Assembly: GCF_019973775.1 (NCBI RefSeq)
Contig: NZ_AP025032.1
Location: forward strand, 558,001 to 622,000
DNA: 64,000 bases
Reading direction: 5' to 3'
Source of the DNA: Aureimonas sp. SA4125
GTDB taxonomy: Bacteria > Pseudomonadota > Alphaproteobacteria > Rhizobiales > Rhizobiaceae
How positions within the stretch are numbered: the first letter of the stretch is position 1; every line of letters begins with the position of its first letter. Made by a program: the position numbers and the translations under genes. Below, piece after piece: positions 46,543 to 54,981 of this stretch. The notes under the pieces were generated by a model. It did not search any database. It was not told the DNA's origin and worked only from the letters and a program-made list of their open reading frames with translations.

Positions 46543-47046
46543 TCAGTAGATGCCGAACATCGCCTCGACAGGACCCTTGAGCAGGGGAACCTGGAAGCCG
46601 ATCTCGAAGATCAGATAGAAGGCGACGGCGACGCCGAGGCCCGACAGGAGTGAGATCCACCAGGCATATTTGCCCTGGAAGATCATCGCCGCGGTGATGT
46701 AGAGCAACGTCCCGACATACAGGCCGACAAAGACCGACAGCACGGCGAAGGCGATGACCGGCAGGAAGAAGGAGGCGACGAGGTTGAGACGCCGGCGATC
46801 GAGGAAGACCTCGCCCGCATGGTGTTTCAGGATCACCGCCCGCCCGAGATTGCCAAGGCTCCCCAGCAGGATCAGGATGCCGATCCAGAACGGGAAATAG
46901 CCCGACGCCGGGCCGGTCTCCTCCCAGGCGATGCCGAGCTGCCACGAGCCGTAGCAGACGACGAGGCCGATGCCGCCAGTCAGGCACGCCGTGGCGATCT
47001 CCATCGCATGCCGCGACAGTCCCCTGCCGTGATCCGAATTATCCAT
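46543..47046 (-). CDS. tctB: Tripartite tricarboxylate transporter, small permease TctB
   Basis: 167 residues, four membrane helices (about 17-35, 45-65, 82-118, 125-150). GPASGYFPFWIGILILLGSL and the GRAVILKHHAGEVF loop fit TctB. It is the small partner of TctA, encoded between tctC and tctA in the usual order. Confidence 0.9.
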   Translation of the reverse strand: MDNSDHGRGLSRHAMEIATACLTGGIGLVVCYGSWQLGIAWEETGPASGYFPFWIGILILLGSLGNLGRAVILKHHAGEVFLDRRRLNLVASFFLPVIAFAVLSVFVGLYVGTLLYITAAMIFQGKYAWWISLLSGLGVAVAFYLIFEIGFQVPLLKGPVEAMFGIY

Positions 47047-47106
47047 GACCGCCCCGCTGAAGATGGGAAGGGCCGGGCGGCGGATGCCGCCCGGCCGCAG
47101 GAAGCC

Positions 47107-48087
47107 TTACTTGACGAGCCAGCCTTCGCGCTCGAGCACCTCGACGACCCGCTTGGTGTCCTTCTCGGCATAGTCGGCAAAGTCCTTGCCGGCGATGAAC
47201 TCGCTGCTCTGGGCGGTCTTGGCGATGTAGTCCGCCCATTCCGGTGTCTCGGTCACCTTCTTCAGGACGTCCTGGTAGTAGGTCACCACCGCGTCGTCGA
47301 CACCGGCCGCCAGCCAGACGGTGCGCGGCATGCGGTAGGTGTCGAGCGCTATTCCGGCTTCCTTGCAGGTCTCAATGTCGTGCCAGCCCTTGCCGTCATG
47401 GACCGGCTCGCTTTTCGGCAGCCGCTCGGTGCGGAAAACACACAGCGGCTTGACGAGGCCGGCTTCCCACTGACCGCGGTTCTCGTTGGGATTGTTGACA
47501 TTGGCGTCGATATGGCCGCCGGCAAGCTGGGTCAGCGCCTCGCCACCACCGTTGAAGGGAATGTAACGCAATTTGGCGCCGGTCGCTTCCGACAGCATCG
47601 AGACCAGGATCTGGTCCGTGTCCTTGGACTGGCTGCCGCCGAACTGCATGTTGCCGGTCTTGGCCGCGGCGATGAAGGCGCCGGCATCGTTGTATTCGGA
47701 CTTGCCGTTCACCCAGATCAGGAACTCGTCGATGGCCAGGGCCGCCACCGGGACAAGATCGGCCGCCTTGTACGGCATCGCCGCTACGTTCGGCAGCAGG
47801 TACTCGTTGTTGGTGCCGAAAGTGAGCTTGTGGACGTCGCCCGCATGCGCGGCGCTGTAGGCGAAACCTTCTGCGCCGGAGCCACCGCCCTTGTTGGTGA
47901 CGATCACCGAGGCCTTCATCAGATCGTGCTTGCCGATGATCATCTGGATCGTGCGGGCAAAAGTGTCGGTGCCGCCGCCCGGACCCGAGGTGACGACGAA
48001 CTCGACCGGACGGCTGGGCTCGAAGGCGTGAGCCGGCAGCGCGACGCCGATCGCAAGGGTCGCCGCAAGTGTCATGGATTTCAGCAT
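47107..48087 (-). CDS. tctC: Tripartite tricarboxylate transporter, substrate-binding protein TctC (Bug family)
   Basis: 326 residues from ATG 48087. The in-frame ATG at 48093 is too close to the GGGAGGA site (one base), whereas 48087 has a seven-base spacing. Signal peptide residues 1-22 (AATLAIGVALPAHA). Bug-type fold: PVEFVVTSGPGGGTDTFART, VTNKGGGSGAEGFAYSAAHA and LRYIPFNGGGEALTQLAGGH. It captures a carboxylate in the periplasm for TctAB. First transporter gene after the PdxA-type dehydrogenase. Confidence 0.92.
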   Translation of the reverse strand: MLKSMTLAATLAIGVALPAHAFEPSRPVEFVVTSGPGGGTDTFARTIQMIIGKHDLMKASVIVTNKGGGSGAEGFAYSAAHAGDVHKLTFGTNNEYLLPNVAAMPYKAADLVPVAALAIDEFLIWVNGKSEYNDAGAFIAAAKTGNMQFGGSQSKDTDQILVSMLSEATGAKLRYIPFNGGGEALTQLAGGHIDANVNNPNENRGQWEAGLVKPLCVFRTERLPKSEPVHDGKGWHDIETCKEAGIALDTYRMPRTVWLAAGVDDAVVTYYQDVLKKVTETPEWADYIAKTAQSSEFIAGKDFADYAEKDTKRVVEVLEREGWLVK

Positions 48088-48156
48088 TGTCATTCCTCCC
48101 TGGTGAAATGTGAGGCCGCCCGGGTTATCCGCAGGTCGACCGGCAGGTGTCGGCCG

Positions 48157-49206
48157 TCAGCGCGGCGCAGACCTCTCCTCGCTGGCGCGGCGCGCCATCC
48201 GCGCGGCCAGCAGCACCGCTTCACGCGAGGCGCCGACATCGGCGACGCCCTTGCCGGCGATGTCGTAGGCGGTGCCGTGCGCGGGCGTGCACAGTGGGAA
48301 GGGCAGCCCGCCCATCATCGTCACGCCCTTGTCGAAACCCATCATCTTCATCGCGATCTGGCCCTGGTCGTGGTACATGGTCAGCACCGCGTGAAAGCCT
48401 TCCTTGACCGCGCGAAGGAACACCGTGTCGGCGGGAAAAGGCCCTTCGACATCGAAGCCCATCGCCTTGGCGCGCTCGACGGCCGGCTCGATCACCTCGA
48501 TCTCTTCCATGCCGAAACTGCCGCCGTCGCCGGCATGCGGGTTGAGACCGGCCACGGCGATCCGGGGATTCTCGATTCCCGCCTGCCTGAGGCAGGCCGC
48601 CGTGAGATCCAGCTCCGCGATGATGGCGTCTTCGGTAATGGCGGCCGATACGGCCGAGAGAGGGATGTGCGAGGTGACGCGGGCGTTCCAGATCTGCTGC
48701 AGAACATTGAACTCGCGCGCCTTGCCGGTGAAGGACAGGACGTCCGACACGAAGCGCAGCTCGTCGTCATAGCCGGGATAGGCGTAGCGCATCGCCTTCT
48801 TGTTGAAGGGCGTGAAGCAGACCGCCGCCACCTCGCCCCGCTGCGCCATTTCCAGGCCGAAACGGAAATTCTGGGTGGCGAAGGCGCCGCCGGCCAGCGT
48901 CGCCTCGCCGCGGGTCACATCCTCGGGCGAGAGGTTCTGCAGGTCCACGAACAGCGGCTTTTCGGAGCGCGGGACGAGGTCTTCGGCGTCCCTCGTATAG
49001 TCGAGATCGAGATCGACGCCGGCGATGCGGGCACCATCCTCGATCAGGCGCCGATCGCCGACGACGACGAAATGCACCGATTGCGCAAGGTCGGTCTCGG
49101 CGAGAAGGCGGGCGGCAAGTTCGGAACTGACGCCCGAGGGATCGCCCATGACGAGCGCCATCACCGTCCGGTCGGACCGAGTCTCAAGATTTGCCATCGG
49201 CGCCAT
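48157..49206 (-). CDS. pdxA: PdxA-family 4-hydroxythreonine-4-phosphate dehydrogenase-like protein
   Basis: 349 residues from ATG 49206 (GGGAGG eight bases before; ATG 49197 is also in frame). Family features: ALVMGDPSGVSSELAARLL, phosphate site TPFNKKAMR, and the three metal-binding histidines in VTSHIPLS, TMYHDQGQIAMK and TPAHGTAYDIAG. True PdxA works in vitamin B6 synthesis, but PdxA2-type paralogues beside transporters oxidise 4-phospho-threonate/erythronate. The operon with TctABC, a SAF oxidoreductase and a GntR regulator points to a catabolic role. Confidence 0.88.
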   Translation of the reverse strand: MAPMANLETRSDRTVMALVMGDPSGVSSELAARLLAETDLAQSVHFVVVGDRRLIEDGARIAGVDLDLDYTRDAEDLVPRSEKPLFVDLQNLSPEDVTRGEATLAGGAFATQNFRFGLEMAQRGEVAAVCFTPFNKKAMRYAYPGYDDELRFVSDVLSFTGKAREFNVLQQIWNARVTSHIPLSAVSAAITEDAIIAELDLTAACLRQAGIENPRIAVAGLNPHAGDGGSFGMEEIEVIEPAVERAKAMGFDVEGPFPADTVFLRAVKEGFHAVLTMYHDQGQIAMKMMGFDKGVTMMGGLPFPLCTPAHGTAYDIAGKGVADVGASREAVLLAARMARRASEERSAPR

Positions 49207-49272
49207 CCCAGCGTCCTCCCAGATGCCATTGATTGACGGCGACGCTAGCGACGAAGGATCGCAGTGGCAAGC

Positions 49273-49295
49273 ATTTTGTATTTGGTATACAAAAT
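49273..49295. promoter_or_regulatory. Palindromic operator for the FCD-GntR regulator
   Basis: ATTTTGTAT (49273-49281) and ATACAAAAT (49287-49295) are perfect 9-bp inverted arms around TTGGT. It lies in the 175-bp gap between the divergent pdxA-tct operon and the GntR gene. The TTGTAT/ATACAA half-sites are typical of FCD-type GntR binding sites, so both directions are probably controlled from here. Confidence 0.7.
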
Positions 49296-49381
49296 TATCA
49301 TTGCGCAGAACGTGGCGACGGGATGTTCCAGGCCCGGCCGCGTGGTAGTTCAGATGACCCTCACGCCTAAGGTTCGGACTT

Positions 49382-50083
49382 ATGGATACCGACAGCCCGA
49401 CATTCGCCGCCGACTTGAAGCCTTCGGGGACGATTTCCCGCCAGTCCCTGCACGGCGAGATCGTCAACCGCCTGCGCGACATGATCATCGAGGGCGAGCT
49501 CCTTCCGGGGGCGCGCGTGCATGAGGCGCAGATGGGCACCCAGCTCGGCGTCTCCCGCACGCCCCTGCGCGAGGCGCTGAAGTATCTGGCCAGCGAGGGG
49601 CTGGTGGAGCTGGTGCCGAGCAAGGGTGCAGTGGTCAAGCGCTTCGGCGCCAAGGAAGTCCAGGACATGCTCCTCGTCATCAGGGCGATGGAGGAACTCG
49701 CCGGCGCGCTGGCCTGCCAGAACGGCAGCGACGCCGACATCGCCGAGGTGCGCCGCCTGCACGACGCGATGATGCGCGCCTATGCGCAGGGTGATCGGCT
49801 TGAATATTTCAAGCTGAACCAGAGCATCCATTCGGCCATTGTCGCGGCGTCGAACAATCTGGCGCTGATCAATCTGCACGCGCTGCTGCAGTCCCGGCTG
49901 AAGCGGGTCCGGTTCATCGGCCATGAAGGGCCGGAGAAGTGGGCGGCGGCTGTCGCCGAGCATGAGGACATGATCAGGGCGCTTGAAGCGCGGGACGCGG
50001 TTGCGCTTCCCAGCGTGCTCGGCGCGCATCTCGCCAACGCCTGGTTCCGCGTCAAGGATCAGTGGGATGAGACGCCGACCTAG
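49382..50083 (+). CDS. GntR-family transcriptional regulator, FCD type
   Basis: 233 residues. Winged helix: HGEIVNRLRDMIIEGELLPG, VHEAQMGTQLGVSRTPLREA, GLVELVPSKGAVV. The FCD domain (about 90-225) includes RRLHDAMMRAYAQGD and the metal-site region FKLNQSIHSAI, AVAEHEDMIRALEARD. It diverges from the pdxA-tctCBA-oxidoreductase operon and should respond to the imported carboxylate or a phosphorylated intermediate. Confidence 0.92.
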   Translation: MDTDSPTFAADLKPSGTISRQSLHGEIVNRLRDMIIEGELLPGARVHEAQMGTQLGVSRTPLREALKYLASEGLVELVPSKGAVVKRFGAKEVQDMLLVIRAMEELAGALACQNGSDADIAEVRRLHDAMMRAYAQGDRLEYFKLNQSIHSAIVAASNNLALINLHALLQSRLKRVRFIGHEGPEKWAAAVAEHEDMIRALEARDAVALPSVLGAHLANAWFRVKDQWDETPT

Positions 50084-50158
50084 CCTGCCCGAAACCTCGC
50101 CGACTTCCGCAGCGCCCGGACGAACGGGCGAGGTCGCCAGGACCGGCAAGCCACAGGC

Positions 50159-50310
50159 GGAGGTCCCGAACCTCCGCGCCTCCGTCGCATCAGGGAGGTC
50201 TCCGCCACGACGGGTGCGGCGCTGCGGTTGATGGCGGCGTCGTCGACACCACCGGCTGAGGCGTCGCGTGCGGCGGATCAGGCGGGTCGCACGCGCCGTC
50301 CCGCCGGCAG
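50159..50310. repeat. Right boundary copy: decayed SDR 3' end plus EamA 3' end
   Basis: This aligns with 23340-23492 over about 150 bases. The SDR part (50159-50260) has two single-base deletions that break the frame (NLRASVASG and VDT are still readable in different frames). It is followed by the same 30-base EamA C-terminus, which here belongs to a complete gene. The SDR half differs from the left copy by roughly a quarter of its positions, by eye. Confidence 0.6.
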
Positions 50311-51183
50311 CGTCATCGCGATCACGCTGACGACGACGAAGCCGAGGCCGAGCCAGGCGGACGGCTGCGGCGTCTCGCCGAGAAACAGGATGCCGATGCC
50401 GACGCCGATCGGCACGCGCAGGTACGCCTGCGCCGTGGTGCCGACCGAGCCGAGGCGCTGGAGCAGGGTGAAGTAGATGACGAAGGCGAGCGCCGTCGAG
50501 AACACCGACAGGGCGAGCAGCGCCAGAAGAGAGGCTTGCGAGGGCTGGAGCGTCCAGGGCTGGTCGACGACGAGGCTGACGGGAATGAGGATCACGGCCC
50601 CCCAGATCAGCGAACCCGCCGCCGGCATCATCGGATCGAGATCGCGGAACGTCCGGCCGAACGTGACGGCGGCGCCATAGGCGACGGCGGCGAAGACGAT
50701 GGCAAGCTGCGCCGTCAGCGCCGTGCCGAAGCCGGCGAGTGCCGAGGGACCGACGACGAGGCAGATGCCGGCGAGGCCGGCGACGACGCCGAAGATCTTG
50801 GGCCCCGTCACGACCTCGTGGCGCGTCACGCCAGCGTTGATGAGGAAGGCGAAGACCGGTGTCAGCGAGTTGAGGATCACCGCAAGCCCGGCATCGACAT
50901 GCTGCTCCCCCCAGGCGACGAGGGTGAAGGGCAGGACCGAGTTGAGGCAGGCCTGGATCAGGAAGCGCTTGGTATTGCGCCCGTCCGTCGGCAGGCGAAG
51001 CCCGCGCATGCGCAGGATCACCAGCAGCAGGCCGCCGGCGATCAGCGTGCGCGCGGCGATCAGCGTGATCGGCGGAATGGTGGATACGCCGATCTTGATA
51101 AAACTGTAGGAGGCGCCCCAGAGGGTGGCGAGGGCGAGCAGCATCAGGAGGCTGACGGCAAGGCGCGGGGGATGGTCCGCCAT
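50278..51183 (-). CDS. EamA/DMT-superfamily transporter
   Basis: 301 residues from ATG 51183. Ten predicted helices in two EamA repeats (LALATLWGASYSFIKIGVST ... PVFAFLINAG; AIVFAAVAYGAAVTFGRTF ... GVGIGILFLGETPQPSAWLG). RhaT/YdcZ-like drug/metabolite exporters have this build. It diverges from the ArsR-type gene at 51314 with 130 bp between them, suggesting control by that regulator. The C-terminus AGRRVRPA is repeated as a scrap at 23.46 kb. Confidence 0.9.
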   Translation of the reverse strand: MADHPPRLAVSLLMLLALATLWGASYSFIKIGVSTIPPITLIAARTLIAGGLLLVILRMRGLRLPTDGRNTKRFLIQACLNSVLPFTLVAWGEQHVDAGLAVILNSLTPVFAFLINAGVTRHEVVTGPKIFGVVAGLAGICLVVGPSALAGFGTALTAQLAIVFAAVAYGAAVTFGRTFRDLDPMMPAAGSLIWGAVILIPVSLVVDQPWTLQPSQASLLALLALSVFSTALAFVIYFTLLQRLGSVGTTAQAYLRVPIGVGIGILFLGETPQPSAWLGLGFVVVSVIAMTLPAGRRVRPA

Positions 51184-51313
51184 ATCCGGGTCTTTCGGGT
51201 CGTGAGGGGCATAGGTGCCGGCGGACGCTAGCCGGGCTGGCCTGCGAGATGCTTCGGTCTTCGCCGAAGCGTCGGCTCCTGACAAGCCGCGCGGCGCCGC
51301 CTATTCTCTTGGG

Positions 51314-52123
51314 ATGATCGACCTCCCGACGGGCAGCACGATTGCCGAGACCGCCTTCCTGATGGGCGACCCTGCCCGCGCCAACATGCTGGCGGCGCTG
51401 ATGTCCGGCACGGCACTGACGGCAGGAGAACTCGCTGCCCATGCCGGCGTCACGCCGCAGACCGCGAGCGGTCACCTCACGCGGCTGACCGAGGGCCGCC
51501 TCGTCACCGTCGAAAGGCAGGGCCGCCACCGTTATTTTCGCCTGGCGTCGCCCGAGGTGGCGCGCGCGTTGGAAGGGCTGATGGCGCTGTCCGGCAGTTC
51601 CGGCATGAAGCCCTCGCGCCCCCGTGGCCCGCGCGATGCGGCGATGCGGCTGGCGCGGTCCTGCTACGACCATCTGGCCGGCCGCCTCGGCGTCGCCATC
51701 GCCGATGCGCTCGAGCGCCGGGGCTTCGTCGATCTCGACGACGGCATCGGCATCGTCTCGGGCGAGGGCCGGCGCTTTCTCTGCGATTTCGGCATCGACG
51801 TCGACGCGCTTTCTGGGGCCAAGCGTCCGCTCTGCCGGACCTGCCTCGACTGGAGCGAACGCCGTCCGCATCTTTCGGGCAGGCTGGGCGCCGCCATTCT
51901 CGAGCGCACGGTCGAACTCGGCTGGCTCGCGCGCGTGCCGAAGAGCCGGACGCTGCGAATCAGCGGGGCGGGCGAAAAGGGCTTTGCCGAGACGTTCCGA
52001 TGCGAGCCGGTTTGGCTGGAGACCGCGTCAAAATCGCTCTCTGCCATCGCTCCGGCCGAGCCAGGAAATGATGTCTGCGCGCCCGCCCGTTCCAATCGGC
52101 GAGCAGCCCTCCTGTCTGGATGA
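51314..52123 (+). CDS. ArsR-type helix-turn-helix regulator with long C-terminal domain
   Basis: 269 residues from ATG 51314. The winged HTH is in the first 95 residues (ANMLAALMSGTALTAGELAA, VTPQTASGHLTRLTEGRLV, GRHRYFRLA). Unlike short ArsR proteins it has a 170-residue C-terminal part with LCRTCLDWSERRPHLSGRLG, seen in a group of ArsR-like regulators next to transporters. The CxxC could bind metal. It faces away from the EamA exporter and probably represses it. The extreme C-terminus (after about residue 235) looks less conserved. Confidence 0.87.
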   Translation: MIDLPTGSTIAETAFLMGDPARANMLAALMSGTALTAGELAAHAGVTPQTASGHLTRLTEGRLVTVERQGRHRYFRLASPEVARALEGLMALSGSSGMKPSRPRGPRDAAMRLARSCYDHLAGRLGVAIADALERRGFVDLDDGIGIVSGEGRRFLCDFGIDVDALSGAKRPLCRTCLDWSERRPHLSGRLGAAILERTVELGWLARVPKSRTLRISGAGEKGFAETFRCEPVWLETASKSLSAIAPAEPGNDVCAPARSNRRAALLSG

Positions 52124-52415
52124 TCGTTGCACGGGCAGAAGGAGTTTCTGCTGCAGTCATGATCGGTGGGGGACGGCACCAGGCCAATCGGATCACCATC
52201 GATCCTGACAACAGCAGAATGAGCCTTGGACGATTCGTGGGCCGAGATGGCCTGGCACCCTTCGGCGTCTCAGAAGGCGAGGCGACCGCGCGACATCACG
52301 AGCGCCCGCCTCTGTCGGGGTTCGCCCACTGGTGCGCCGTCGCCTGGAAGGTCCAGCTGTCCCCTGATGGGCGGACCCCAACGCCTGATGGAGAAGAAAA
52401 GCGGTCACATCAGCC

Positions 52416-52775
52416 TCATGCAATCGTCCCGGACGTGCAGATCGACAGCATTGCCGCCTCTGCCATGCCGGTATGGGAGCCGCCGAGACAGCACCCGTTG
52501 GCGCCGCGCGCCTTGATGGCGAGGAGCTGGCGCTGGTAGTTCCACTCGTAGAGCGCCGAACTCTGATCGAGCCCCTCGTAACACTGCAGCCGGATCAGCT
52601 TGGTGTCGTAAGCGAGAGCCAGCGTGCGCGCCACCTCGGTCTTGCCGACGCCCGCCTCGCCCTCGAGCAGAAGCGGGCGCGACAGGCTCTCCATCAGCCA
52701 GAGCGCGGTCGCGAGGTCCCTGTCCGGCACGTAGCCGGCGGCGACGAAGCGAGCGGCAATGCCGAAAGGCCTGGG
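52416..52775 (-). pseudogene. MoxR/CoxD-type AAA ATPase, N-terminal remnant
   Basis: A minus-strand stretch reads FVAAGYVPDRDLATALW, Walker A LLLEGEAGVGKTEVA, then IRLQCYEGLDQSSALYEW and YQRQLLAIKA, which is the N-terminal third of MoxR-type ATPases of the CoxD group. It then runs into GCCLGGSHTGMAEAAML and stops at 52416 without Walker B or sensor motifs. The upstream part before FVAAGY is out of frame. The gene is clearly broken; the rest of a cox-type (CO-dehydrogenase-like) cluster is absent. Confidence 0.7.
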
Positions 52776-53106
52776 AGTTCGATGCCTCTACGAGCACCGA
52801 TCCCGCCATGCCTGTCAAATAGCGCCGAAGCCAAGCGGCGGTCTTGCGCCCCCGCGCGTGTCCAGACGATTGTGTCCCTTACGTCGCCGAAGCGCGTGCA
52901 GAGCGAGGGCCGCGGGGCGCAAGACCATGCCCAGGAGAGGGGGGAAGCCTTCCCCGGAATGCGGTGGACATGGCCTATCCACCAAAGCCGCCCCATTCTG
53001 CCGGTGGGGATGAAGGTCGGCCCTGTCGCAGGATTCTACTCCCGAATTATGGGAGCGTTTTCTGTCCCGTCCACTGACGCTGGGTTCGAAAACCCGTCAC
53101 CGGAGG
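52776..53106. other. Intergenic DNA next to the MoxR remnant
   Basis: About 330 bases with open frames but no motif. It may contain further decayed parts of the MoxR locus. The 290 bases on the other side (52124-52415) are similar in having nothing that can be named. Confidence 0.35.
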
Positions 53107-54981
53107 TCACGACGCGATCTTCAGCCGTCCGCAATTGATCGCTCTCAGCGTCTCATCGACGGGAAGCGGACGATGGAACAGGAAGCCCTGCATGTTGTGA
53201 CATCCGGCACTCTGCAGGACCTGATGTTGGGCCGCATGTTCCACCCCCTCCGCCGTGATCGACAGACCGAGTGCCAGCCCGAGGCCGACGATGGAGCGAA
53301 TGACACCCTCCGCACCCTCGGCCACACCGACGTTGAAGACGAATGAGCGATCGATCTTCATTTTGTCGAAGGGTATCCGGCTGAGATAGGCAAGACCGGC
53401 GTACCCGCTGCCGAAGTCGTCCAGCGAGATCTTGAATCCCATGTCCTTCAGAGATCGGATCTGTCTTGCCGCCGTCTCGACATCGTCGATCAGCACGCTC
53501 TCCGTGACTTCGAACTCGAACATGGTCGGGTCGACCGACATCTCCGCGACGAGCTTTGCAAGCTCGTCGATGAAGTCGGGCGCGCGCAGTTGCGACGGCG
53601 ACAGGTTGATCGAGGTGACGAGGTCGGGCCAGTGCCGGGCGTCTCGGAAGGCCCGCCGGATGACCCAGGCCCCGAGTTCCCGAATGAGGTCGGCTTTCTC
53701 GGCCGCCTCGATGAACACCATTGGCGCAATGAAGCCCCGTTCTGGGTGGTTCCAGCGGAGCAGCGCCTCGACGCTGGAGATGGGAATCCCGTCGGCACCG
53801 ACGAGCGGTTGGTAATACAGCTCCAACCTGTCCGACCGGATCGCCTCGGCGAGGTCGCCGGCAAGTCGCTGCGCCCCGAGGATGTCGCGTTCCATCGACG
53901 GGACGAACTCGAGGGCGACGCCGCGTCCTGCCGCCTTGGCGGCATAGAGGGCGATGTCTGCCTGGCGCATGGCTTCCACCAGATGCGGTCTTCCGGGAGC
54001 AGAATGCGCGATGCCGATCGAGACGCTGGTCAAAACGACGTGCCCTCCCATCGTGTAGGGCTCCGTTGCACCGGCGAGGAGACGCTTGACCACGCCCTCG
54101 ATCGCCCCGCGGTCCAGCGAGATCACCGCGAACTCGTCCCCTCCGAGGCGCGCGGCAAACCCATCATCGCCGACGGCCTCCCTGATGCGCGCGGCGAACT
54201 GGCAGATGAGTTCGTCGCCCACGGGGTGCCCGAGCGAGTCGTTCACATCCTTGAAGCGGTCGAGGTCGAGGTAGAGGACCGAGAGTTGTCTGTCGGTCCC
54301 TTCCACGGCATGCGTGTCATTCTGGAGGCGCTCACTGAGCCCCATCCTGTTGGGAAGCCCGGTCAGCGCGTCCATGCGTGCGAATTCCTGCGCCTTGGCC
54401 TCGCTTGCCTTCAGTTGCGCATTCAGCCTCTCGAGCTCGGCGACGCGAAGCGCGAGTTCATCGGTGACGGCATTGTCGCAGGACCAGCGATGGGCAAGGG
54501 CGGTGGCAAGCTGCCGCAACTCGCTGACGTCGAACGGCTTCAGGAGATAGAACAGCTTCTCCGGGCGACCGATGGCGAGCGCTATCTCCGACGGTTTGTG
54601 ATCGGAGTAACCCGTGACGATCACGAGGTTCACATTGGGATCCAGGGCTCGAATGCGGCGGGCCGTTTCGAGGCCGTCGATGCCCGGAGGCATTCGCATG
54701 TCGATGAAGGCGATCGCGAAGGGCTCTCCGCGCGCCAGTGCATTCTCGACCTGGGAAACCGCCTGCTCACCTTGGCGGCAGTACACCACGTCGCCGATCA
54801 GGGCTTCACTGTCGGGCGTTGCCGCTCCCTCACCGAAGAGCTCGGCTGAAAGGGCATCGAAATCCTCGCCGTTTCCTGCGGTCGACGCGACGAGGTCGGC
54901 AAACACGCGGCCGTAGGCGTCGAGAACCTGCGCATCGTCATCCGCCACGAGGAATCGCCGAGTCTTGGCCGGGGAGGTCAT
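53107..54981 (-). CDS. Response regulator with GGDEF and EAL domains
   Basis: 624 residues from ATG 54981, overlapping the kinase gene by four bases. The receiver is unusual: VADDDAQVLDAYGRVF, then an insert of about 45 residues (ASTAGNGEDFDALSAELFGE...), then the phospho-Asp in AFIDMRMPPGIDGLE, VIVTGYSD and FYLLKPFD. After a coiled linker (LRVAELERLNAQLKASEAKA) come GGDEF with intact ARLGGDEFAV and EAL with VEALLRW, NLSPSQL, DDFGSGYAGL and EGVEHAAQ. Both catalytic domains look functional. It is the direct target of the CHASE4 kinase and converts its signal to c-di-GMP. Confidence 0.92.
   Translation of the reverse strand: MTSPAKTRRFLVADDDAQVLDAYGRVFADLVASTAGNGEDFDALSAELFGEGAATPDSEALIGDVVYCRQGEQAVSQVENALARGEPFAIAFIDMRMPPGIDGLETARRIRALDPNVNLVIVTGYSDHKPSEIALAIGRPEKLFYLLKPFDVSELRQLATALAHRWSCDNAVTDELALRVAELERLNAQLKASEAKAQEFARMDALTGLPNRMGLSERLQNDTHAVEGTDRQLSVLYLDLDRFKDVNDSLGHPVGDELICQFAARIREAVGDDGFAARLGGDEFAVISLDRGAIEGVVKRLLAGATEPYTMGGHVVLTSVSIGIAHSAPGRPHLVEAMRQADIALYAAKAAGRGVALEFVPSMERDILGAQRLAGDLAEAIRSDRLELYYQPLVGADGIPISSVEALLRWNHPERGFIAPMVFIEAAEKADLIRELGAWVIRRAFRDARHWPDLVTSINLSPSQLRAPDFIDELAKLVAEMSVDPTMFEFEVTESVLIDDVETAARQIRSLKDMGFKISLDDFGSGYAGLAYLSRIPFDKMKIDRSFVFNVGVAEGAEGVIRSIVGLGLALGLSITAEGVEHAAQHQVLQSAGCHNMQGFLFHRPLPVDETLRAINCGRLKIAS

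Noticed and set aside
48157..49206. Vitamin B6 biosynthesis role for the PdxA-type gene
   Set aside because: The operon with a carboxylate transporter and a GntR regulator favours catabolism; no other B6 or ksgA-type neighbour is present.
46819..49236. An 805-codon plus-strand frame
   Set aside because: Antisense to tctB, tctC and the PdxA-type gene, all of which have clear motifs and start sites.
49367..51871. An 834-codon minus-strand frame
   Set aside because: Lies over the GntR gene, the EamA gene and the ArsR-type gene in the wrong frame or strand; Arg-rich and without domains.
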